Source: Mycolicibacterium sp. CBMA 226 (lineage in GTDB: Bacteria > Actinomycetota > Actinomycetes > Mycobacteriales > Mycobacteriaceae). Taken from it: DNA of 64,000 bases. Under the pieces are notes generated by a model. It saw only the letters and a list, made by a program, of their open reading frames with translations. It was not told the origin of the DNA and did not search any database. The stretch is from assembly GCF_009729075.1 (NCBI RefSeq), contig NZ_VTGY01000025.1, positions 62,001 through 126,000 on the forward strand. Direction: 5' to 3'. Below are positions 57,890-64,000 of the stretch, one piece after another. The translations under genes and the position numbers were made by a program. How positions within the stretch are numbered: the stretch's first letter is position 1; every line of letters begins with the position of its first letter.

Positions 57890-59365
57890 ATGGATACCAC
57901 AGCAAATGGGAGCACCGCTCCCGCGGCCAATCGGCGCGCCACTCCGGCTAACAGCGAGAACGCCGCTGACCCCGGTGCCCTGCCCCGTCTGCGCGGCAAG
58001 CTCGGCGTCGGCTCGATTTCCCTCATGATCATCGCCGGGGCCGCCCCGTTGTGCGTCGTCGGAGGTCCGATGGTGCTGGGCCTGGGCTTGGGGAACGGTG
58101 CAGGCCTCCCCATCGGCTACGTGGCGACCCTCGTCGTCCTCCTTCTCTTCGTCATCGGTTTCACCACGATGACACCGTTTGTCCGCTCCGCGGGGGCGTT
58201 CTACTCCTACGTGCATGCGGGCCTGGGCCGAGCCGCCGGCATCGGCACCGGCTATCTGGCCATGCTGTCGTATACATGCATATTCATCGGGCTGTTCATT
58301 CTGTTCGGGACCGGCGTCGACGCGCTGGTGAAGTCCTACGGCGGACCCGCACTGCCGTGGTGGCTGTGGGCCGGGGTGGGACTGGCGCTGACGTTGTACC
58401 TGGGCTACCGGGATGTCGAGCTGTCCGGCAAGGTACTGGGTGTCCTTCTGGTGGCCGAGGTGAGTATCGTTCTCGCGCTGGACTTTTGCATCGTCGCGCG
58501 CGGCGGCGGACCGGAAGGCCTGTTCGGTGGGTTGTTCTCTCTGAAGACAATATTCAGCGGCGCACCCGGCGTCGGCCTCATCTTCGCCGTGCTCAGCTTC
58601 ATCGGCATCGAGGCGGCGGCGGTGTTCCGGGACGAAGCACGCGATCCCGCGAGGACGGTGCGCCGCGCCACGGTCATCTCGGTGGTCGTCGTGGGACTCT
58701 TCTACACCTTCACCTCGTGGGCGGTGATCAGCGGAGTCGGCGAGAGTCGAGTTGTCCAGACCGCGACAGCCGACCCCGAGGGCCTGTTCTCGGCAGTCGC
58801 GCTGCAGTACCTCGGACGCGTCGGTGCCGACCTGACCGTGGCAATGTTCGTCACCAGCACCTTCGCGGCCGCCTTGACGTGGCACAACATCCTCGCCCGC
58901 TACACCTTCTCGTTGGCATCGCGCGGCCTGCTGCCGACCACGCTGTCGGTGAGCCATCCGAAGCACGGCTCACCGCACCGCGGTGCGGTGGCTGTCGCGG
59001 CTGTAACCGGCGCGGTGCTGGCCGGTGGCATCGTGATCGGGCTGGACCCGATGAGCGAAATCTATACGTGGACATCGGGTCTGGGGTCGATCGGATACGT
59101 CGTGCTGCTCATCCTCACCTGCTCAGCCGTGCTGGCTTTCTTCCGTCGCGAGCCGCACGGGGCGCCGGTGACGCGCACGTTGATCGCACCCCTGATCGGC
59201 ATGGTGGGGCTACTCGCGATCCTGGCGATCATGCTGCTCAACCTTGATCTGCTCGCCGGAAACAGTCGCGTGGTCTCCGTCGTCATCATCGTTTCCCTGA
59301 TCGCCGCCTTCGCGCTCGGACCCGTCGTCGGGAAACTCCTGCCGGCCTCGGGCCGGCAGGAATAG
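57890..59365 (+). CDS. APC-family amino acid permease
   Basis: The 491-residue protein has about 12 to 14 hydrophobic helices and an APC-type N-terminal motif (GSISLMIIAGAAPLCVVGG) and SFIGIEAAAVFRDEARDP in helix 6 and the loop after it. APC carriers import amino acids, amines and related compounds with protons. Its ATG lies 2 bases after the alcohol dehydrogenase stop. This makes an amino compound the most likely pathway substrate. Confidence 0.9.
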   Translation: MDTTANGSTAPAANRRATPANSENAADPGALPRLRGKLGVGSISLMIIAGAAPLCVVGGPMVLGLGLGNGAGLPIGYVATLVVLLLFVIGFTTMTPFVRSAGAFYSYVHAGLGRAAGIGTGYLAMLSYTCIFIGLFILFGTGVDALVKSYGGPALPWWLWAGVGLALTLYLGYRDVELSGKVLGVLLVAEVSIVLALDFCIVARGGGPEGLFGGLFSLKTIFSGAPGVGLIFAVLSFIGIEAAAVFRDEARDPARTVRRATVISVVVVGLFYTFTSWAVISGVGESRVVQTATADPEGLFSAVALQYLGRVGADLTVAMFVTSTFAAALTWHNILARYTFSLASRGLLPTTLSVSHPKHGSPHRGAVAVAAVTGAVLAGGIVIGLDPMSEIYTWTSGLGSIGYVVLLILTCSAVLAFFRREPHGAPVTRTLIAPLIGMVGLLAILAIMLLNLDLLAGNSRVVSVVIIVSLIAAFALGPVVGKLLPASGRQE

Positions 59366-59406
59366 TGCACCGACCAATCGCCGAAACCTCCTGAAAGACA
59401 CAGAAA

Positions 59407-60486
59407 ATGACACAGCGAATCGTCATGGTGGGCCTTGGCGTCACCGGCCGCGCCATGGCGCAATCTCTGCTGCAGCGCACCGAAGTGGAGATCGTCGGTG
59501 CGGCGGACCGCAATTCCGCGGTGGTCGGCACCGATCTCGGCACTCTCGTTGGCGGCGCGGCGACCGGCGTGACCATCGTCGACGATCCCGCGGGTCTGCC
59601 CCCGGCCGACCTGGCAATCGTCGCGACGACGTCGGATCTGAACAACGTCGCTGACACGGTCATGCCGCTTCTCGAGCGGTCGTACAACGTGATGAGTATC
59701 TGCGAGGAACTGGCGTACTCGTGGTCGAGTCACCCCGAGATCTCGCGTCGCCTCGATGACACCGCCAAAGCGCACGGCGTGACCGTGCTGGGCACCGGGG
59801 CCAACCCCGGTGTGCTGATGGACACCCTGCCGCTGCTGCTGACCGCTCTCACTCAGCGCGTCGACCGCGTGATCATCCGCCGTCGCACCAACATGTCGCG
59901 GTACGGGGCGATCTTGACGAAGTTCGGTCTGGGACTCACGCCCGAACAGTTCAGTGCCGCACAGGAATCGGGAGACGTGGTCGGTCACTACGGCTTCGAA
60001 CAATCGATCAGCGCGCTGGCGAGCGGCCTCGGCTGGACCTTGGACGCGATCGAGGTCAGCCGGGTGGCGCCTGCGGTGGTCAGCGAGACCACTCGCATCG
60101 GCGAGCACATCACTGTCGAACGTGGCCAGATCGCGGCCGTCACCCACGCCGCCCGCGGGTTGTGCGGTGGCCGTGCGGTGATCGACCTGGAGATCATGTT
60201 CGGCTTCTTCGACCCGAGTGACTCGCTCACCGCAGGTGACGACTACCGCATCGAAGGCGCTGACCAGGTGATCGAACTGACATCGCTGACCGGCTTCGAA
60301 TCCTTCGTGAGCACCATCGCGGCGGCGGTCAACGCGGCGACGGCAGTCATCGATGCGCCGAGTGGATTTCTGTCCATGGGTGAACTTCCCGTCCGTGCTC
60401 TGGTATCGAAAGGCGCTCGGCTGCGTGAAGCACGCGGACTCTCGCCGATGGTGCAACATGCACCGTCCGCCCGCTCGATTGGTTGA
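59407..60486 (+). CDS. DapB/2,4-diaminopentanoate dehydrogenase-like protein
   Basis: The 359-residue protein has an N-terminal Rossmann motif VMVGLGVTGRAM and the layout of dihydrodipicolinate reductase-like amine dehydrogenases (GTGANPGVLMDTLP in the middle). Known relatives include 2,4-diaminopentanoate dehydrogenase, which oxidises an amine carbon with NAD(P). It is 41 bases after the permease gene. It may remove the amino group of the imported compound. The true DapB is not expected here. Confidence 0.82.
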   Translation: MTQRIVMVGLGVTGRAMAQSLLQRTEVEIVGAADRNSAVVGTDLGTLVGGAATGVTIVDDPAGLPPADLAIVATTSDLNNVADTVMPLLERSYNVMSICEELAYSWSSHPEISRRLDDTAKAHGVTVLGTGANPGVLMDTLPLLLTALTQRVDRVIIRRRTNMSRYGAILTKFGLGLTPEQFSAAQESGDVVGHYGFEQSISALASGLGWTLDAIEVSRVAPAVVSETTRIGEHITVERGQIAAVTHAARGLCGGRAVIDLEIMFGFFDPSDSLTAGDDYRIEGADQVIELTSLTGFESFVSTIAAAVNAATAVIDAPSGFLSMGELPVRALVSKGARLREARGLSPMVQHAPSARSIG

Positions 60487-60591
60487 GAGGTGCCATGGCG
60501 CACCACGCGCCGCGGCGGCAATAGTGAGATGAACGCCACATCGACAGCTCGGCGTTTTCCCAAACTTTAACTGGCAGAAAGAGATAACGCG

Positions 60592-61452
60592 ATGACGACC
60601 GCAGTTTCGAACATCCGGAAGCTTCCCCACACGGCCGACGTCGCGGACATCCGCGCCGTCGTCGCCGAGGACGGCGGGGTGATCATCGAAGGTCTGCTCA
60701 CTCCCGAACAGGTGACCCGCTTCAATGCCGAGATCGAGGCACCCCTGACCGCGCTGACCCCGGGCGGTAAGCACGAGCTCGAGATCGTCAACGAGTTCCA
60801 CGGCGCCAACACCAAGCGTCTGACGAACCTGGTCACCCACAGCCCGGTCTTCCGGAACGAGATCATCAACCACGACCTGGTGCATGCGCTCTGTGATGCG
60901 ACCTTCCTCGAGGAATCCGGCACGTACTGGATGACCACCGCGCAGGTGATCGAGATCGGGCCCGGCAACCGCGCGCAGTTCCTGCACCGCGACCTCGAGA
61001 ACTGGTTCCCCTTCGTCGGCATGGGCCCCGCCGGTCCGGAGATCACCCTCAACTTCCTCATCGCCCTGACCGACTTCACCGAGGAGAACGGCGCGACCCG
61101 CGTCATCCCGGGCAGCCACAAGTGGCCCGACTTCCAGGATCGCGGCACCCCTGAGCAGACGGTTCCGGCGATCATGAAAGCGGGCGACGCCCTCTTCTTC
61201 AGCGGCAAGACCGCCCACGGCGGCGGCGCCAACGTCACCACCGATCAGTACCGTCGCGCGGTGTCCTTCGCGTTCAACCCCGGGTTCCTGGTCGGCGAGG
61301 AGGCTTACCCGTTCCTCGTTGATCGTGACGTGGTGAAGACCCTCCCGGAGCGCGTCCAGCGCATCCTGGGCTTCCGTTCGCAGTACCCCACCGGCTCGCC
61401 CGGTCTCTGGATGGTCGACTACCGCGAACTCGCCGACCACCTCGGCCTGTAG
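60592..61452 (+). CDS. PhyH-family Fe(II)/2-oxoglutarate dioxygenase
   Basis: The 286-residue protein has the iron-binding HxD (FLHRDLE) and a distal histidine (KTAHGGGAN) followed by an arginine for 2-oxoglutarate (QYRRAVS), as in phytanoyl-CoA hydroxylase and ectoine hydroxylase. It hydroxylates an unactivated carbon. A 105-base gap separates it from the gene before, so it may have its own promoter. Hydroxylation would create the alcohol for the dehydrogenases upstream, which is inference. Confidence 0.9.
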   Translation: MTTAVSNIRKLPHTADVADIRAVVAEDGGVIIEGLLTPEQVTRFNAEIEAPLTALTPGGKHELEIVNEFHGANTKRLTNLVTHSPVFRNEIINHDLVHALCDATFLEESGTYWMTTAQVIEIGPGNRAQFLHRDLENWFPFVGMGPAGPEITLNFLIALTDFTEENGATRVIPGSHKWPDFQDRGTPEQTVPAIMKAGDALFFSGKTAHGGGANVTTDQYRRAVSFAFNPGFLVGEEAYPFLVDRDVVKTLPERVQRILGFRSQYPTGSPGLWMVDYRELADHLGL

Positions 61453-61475
61453 CGGACAGTCAGCGGCGGACCGCG

Positions 61476-62750
61476 ATGTTGTTGAAGTCAGGAAGCCACA
61501 GCGAGCACACTCAGGGCATGACGCCGGATCAGCTGTGGCCTGACGCATCCGATCCGGTCCGCCGGCTGATCCGCGGACTCGCGGAGACGGCCCTGGCGAG
61601 GTCCGCGGACGTCATCGACGAGCTGACGGCAGCGTCGCTCCAGGACCCGCGATACCGGGCGATCGCCGACGATCCGGTGCTCGCCGAGGTCGACGCCCGC
61701 ATGGTGTCATCGCACCTCAAGCACTGGCTGACGTCCAATATCGCCGAGCCCGGTCGCCGGGTTACCCCGGCAGCGGGCAGCGCGATGAGCACCTACGCAC
61801 GTGATGTCGTCCTGCGCGGCCTCACGACGGACGATGTCCTGTCGTGGCGATCCGCGCAACGTGTCGCCTGGAAGTGGTGGTTGGCCAAGTGTTTCCAGGC
61901 GACTGACGATGCGGAACAGCTCCGCGAACTGATCGAGGTCACGGGCAATTCGCTCACGACGTTCGTCGACGACTCCATCGCCGAACTCGCCGACCACATC
62001 CGTCGGGTCCGCGAGGAGTTCGCCGGTGGCTCACAGCTGCAGCGCTACGCCACCGTCGAGCTCCTGCTCCAGGGCGCCGACATTGCGCTGTCACGCGCCG
62101 AAGCGCAGCTCGGCTACGCACTGACCGGTTCGCACATCGGCGCTGTGGTCTGGGTTGACTCCGACAAGGACGTCGCCGAACTCGAACGCGTCAGCGAGCA
62201 GGTGATGCGGGCATGCGGAGCTGACCGGCGGCTGACCGTCGTCGCCGGCACCGCTGCCGTATGGCTCTGGATACCGGCGAAGACCACGCCGACGGCCGCT
62301 GACCTCGCTGAGCGCCTGGGTCGCCGGTGTGGTGCGCGGGTGGCGCTCGGCCGCGCCGCCCCGGGAGTGAGCGGCTTCCGGCGCACCCACATGGATGCCG
62401 CTGCGGCACAACGGCTTCTGGCGCGCCTGGGCTCTGGGCTCACCATCGTGCGGTACGAGGACGTCCACCTGGTCGATCTACTTTCGACAGATCTGTCGTC
62501 TGCCGACCAATTCGTCGCGGACGTGCTCGGTGACTTGAAAGACGCGAGCCCAGTGCTGCATCAGACAGTGCTGACATACGTGGATGAGGGGCTCAACCGC
62601 ACGAGCACGGCCGAACGGCTGTACACCCACCGCAACACCATCGACCGGCGCCTCGCCCGTATCGACGAACTCCTGCCGAAACCCTTTGCGCGCAACCCGA
62701 TCGAAGTGGCCGCTGCCCTCACACTTCTCAGCGTTCGTGGCGGCCACTGA
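61476..62750 (+). CDS. PucR/CdaR-type transcriptional regulator
   Basis: The 424-residue protein has a helical N-terminal half, a degenerate middle domain and the C-terminal PucR helix-turn-helix (TYVDEGLNRTSTAERLYTHRN and the following helix). Start choice is uncertain: ATG at 61476 or 61518. It is the last gene in the catabolic block and 23 bases after the PhyH gene, so it likely activates that gene or the whole set in response to substrate. It is a paralogue of the regulator at 31758. Confidence 0.85.
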   Translation: MLLKSGSHSEHTQGMTPDQLWPDASDPVRRLIRGLAETALARSADVIDELTAASLQDPRYRAIADDPVLAEVDARMVSSHLKHWLTSNIAEPGRRVTPAAGSAMSTYARDVVLRGLTTDDVLSWRSAQRVAWKWWLAKCFQATDDAEQLRELIEVTGNSLTTFVDDSIAELADHIRRVREEFAGGSQLQRYATVELLLQGADIALSRAEAQLGYALTGSHIGAVVWVDSDKDVAELERVSEQVMRACGADRRLTVVAGTAAVWLWIPAKTTPTAADLAERLGRRCGARVALGRAAPGVSGFRRTHMDAAAAQRLLARLGSGLTIVRYEDVHLVDLLSTDLSSADQFVADVLGDLKDASPVLHQTVLTYVDEGLNRTSTAERLYTHRNTIDRRLARIDELLPKPFARNPIEVAAALTLLSVRGGH

Positions 62751-62846
62751 CCGATTTATCGGGGACCGATGAGTTTCGGGACGAAGCCGGTCTATATCGG
62801 GACGGGTCCACCAACGGACCCCGCCAACTCACGGGAGGCGCCCGAA

Positions 62847-63245
62847 ATGCATTCGATGATCTTCGTCAACATGCCGGTCAGCGACATCGACCGCTCACGG
62901 AAGTTCTTCACCAGCCTCGGCTATACGTTCAACGAGGACTTCAGCAGCGACAGCGCGGTGACGCTGGCGCTAGGGGAGAACCAGTTCGCGATGCTGACGC
63001 GGCGCGACGTTTTCGATTCGCTGCACCCGGTCCAGACCGCCGACGCATCGACGACGAAGGAATGCGTCATGTGTTTGGGCGTCGACAGTCGCGAGTGCGT
63101 GGACGCCCTGGTCGACCGCGCCATCGCCGAGGGCGGGACGCCAGGGGACATCGACGACGAGGACTTCATGTACGGCCGCAGCTACCACGACCTGGACGGC
63201 CACTCATGGCAGATCTTCTGGATGGCACCCGGCGCGCCGGAATGA
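62847..63245 (+). CDS. VOC-superfamily (glyoxalase/bleomycin resistance-like) protein
   Basis: The 132-residue protein has the two beta-alpha-beta-beta-beta units of the VOC fold, with FVNMPVSDIDRSRKFFTSLGY at the start and HDLDGHSWQIFWM at the end. It belongs to the small lactoylglutathione-lyase-like group common in actinobacteria. The start at 62847 is set by GGGAGG 8 bases upstream; the frame opens earlier. The substrate is unknown, and a link to the neighbours is not evident. Confidence 0.85.
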   Translation: MHSMIFVNMPVSDIDRSRKFFTSLGYTFNEDFSSDSAVTLALGENQFAMLTRRDVFDSLHPVQTADASTTKECVMCLGVDSRECVDALVDRAIAEGGTPGDIDDEDFMYGRSYHDLDGHSWQIFWMAPGAPE

Positions 63246-63265
63246 CGGCCCTGCGAGACGGACAG

Positions 63266-64000
63266 TCAGGGAAAGGCGTACTGCACGACCACCGGCGCGT
63301 GGTCCGATAGTCGGGCGCTGGGTGCGGCTTCCTTGTCGACGGTCACCGACACGGCGGTCCGTGCGAGCCGTGGCGTAGCGAGGTGGTGATCGATCCGCCA
63401 GCCCACGTCCTTCACGAACGACTCGCCGGCCCAACTCCACCAGGACAGCGGCCCGGGGCGCTCGCCGTGCAGCGTCCGGACCACGTCGACGAGCGTGCGC
63501 GGCCCGATCTGTGCGTCCAGCCAGGCGCGTTCCTCGGGGAGGAAGCCCTCCATCTTCTGTGCGGGCCGCCAATTGGTCACGTCGTGCGGAAGATGGGCCA
63601 GGTTGAGGTCACCGAGCAACAGGAACTCGCGGCCCGCCGCGAGGGCCGCCCGGCGGTTCCGGCTCAGCTCACGTGCGAACGCCGCGAGGAAACGCATTTT
63701 CCGGTCGTACTTGGCGCCGCCGTCAGGCACGTCGCGCATGTTGCCGGGCCGCTGCAGGTGCGCGGGCAGGCCGCCCTTCGGCAGGTAGAGGCACGCCACC
63801 GTCAGCGGAACGTCCGCGAGGTCGACCTCGAGGTAGCGGCCCTCATGCGCATGGGCCGCGAGACCCCGGGTGCGCGGCGGATGTGAGACCCACGTCCGCA
63901 CGTCCGACGGCGCTTCGCGCGTCAGGATCGCGACGCCGTTGCGGCCCGGGACCGAGCCGGAGTCGATTGCCGCGCGATAGCCGTCGAACGCGCCGACCTC
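63266..64000 (-). CDS. xthA: Exodeoxyribonuclease III (5' part outside window)
   Basis: The visible 244 residues are the C-terminal part of an ExoIII/AP endonuclease of the EEP family. GRNGVAILTR, the LLLGDLNLAH metal/catalytic motif, WSWAGESF, WRIDHHLAT and the final LSDHAPVVV with the catalytic histidine are present. The start codon lies beyond the right edge. The enzyme removes abasic sites and 3' blocks in base excision repair. It converges with the VOC gene. Confidence 0.93.
   Translation of the reverse strand, partial: EVGAFDGYRAAIDSGSVPGRNGVAILTREAPSDVRTWVSHPPRTRGLAAHAHEGRYLEVDLADVPLTVACLYLPKGGLPAHLQRPGNMRDVPDGGAKYDRKMRFLAAFARELSRNRRAALAAGREFLLLGDLNLAHLPHDVTNWRPAQKMEGFLPEERAWLDAQIGPRTLVDVVRTLHGERPGPLSWWSWAGESFVKDVGWRIDHHLATPRLARTAVSVTVDKEAAPSARLSDHAPVVVQYAFP

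Noticed and set aside
59062..61548. Very long open frame of over 800 codons on the minus strand
   Set aside because: It lies opposite the permease, DapB-like and PhyH genes, which have clear domains and start signals; open antisense frames are common in high-GC DNA.

Overview
The window is high-GC actinobacterial DNA and almost certainly comes from a fast-growing, environmental Mycolicibacterium-type mycobacterium. The evidence is an MspA-family porin gene, a CYP136-type P450 beside its TetR and SDR partners, a DinB2-type polymerase, an nrdHIE ribonucleotide reductase operon, LigB, a cutinase, F420-type and FadD/FadE lipid genes, and frequent ATGA/GTGA gene overlaps. No tRNA, rRNA, CRISPR array, phage or intact insertion sequence was seen.

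Layout. 1-8.7 kb: the end of a GAF-GGDEF-EAL signalling protein, a MaoC hydratase, then a catabolic cassette (acyl-CoA dehydrogenase, divergent SDR, thiolase, second acyl-CoA dehydrogenase, GntR regulator, MHS-type importer). 8.7-13.2 kb: an F420-type reductase and an NmrA-like gene divergent from a SigI-like ECF sigma gene, a SpoIIAA/STAS protein and a FadD ligase. 13.3-24.4 kb: a DUF2235 hydrolase, cstA with ybdD, ligB, a YqeY-like gene, a membrane molybdoenzyme, an aminoglycoside-phosphotransferase-fold protein, a TSUP exporter, and a nucleotidyltransferase-Fic pair. 24.35-25 kb: a BCAA-type attenuator leader controlling a stand-alone LeuA regulatory domain. 25-31.6 kb: cyp136/tetR/SDR, an AAA ATPase, dinP, tetR and an FMN reductase. 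31.7-36.3 kb: a PucR-type regulator and a compact ECF sigma / Rieske / cupredoxin / Tat-phosphoesterase / membrane-protein cluster. 36.3-40.6 kb: cutinase and nrdHIE. 40.6-62.8 kb: an accessory block with a BVMO-esterase pair, an amine oxidase, an MspA porin operon, and a TetR-controlled efflux/catabolic regulon ending in a PhyH oxygenase and a second PucR regulator. 62.8-64 kb: a VOC protein and the 3' part of xthA.

The most unusual items are: (1) an ECF sigma gene overlapping a gene for a membrane protein with a cytoplasmic N-terminus, a twin-arginine signal-anchor and an outward Rieske [2Fe-2S] domain, followed by a cupredoxin lipoprotein; both transcription units carry the same bipartite upstream motif at the same distance from the start; (2) mirror-image divergent promoters (GTAAC-N17-CGTC-N8-ATG on both strands) predicting leaderless mRNAs for the SigI-like sigma and its NmrA-like neighbour; (3) a leucine/valine leader peptide with mutually exclusive hairpins in front of a LeuA regulatory domain that has no catalytic part; (4) a Fic protein with a fused VbhA-like N-terminal helix and a Fic motif lacking its last arginine, coupled to a nucleotidyltransferase gene.

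The accessory block is regulated coherently. A TetR gene at 51.7-52.4 kb lies between two near-identical palindromes placed just downstream of TTGAC(A/G)-N17-TAGC(C/T)T promoters, one for an MFS transporter and one for a multi-gene operon that probably oxidises an imported amino or amino-alcohol compound.
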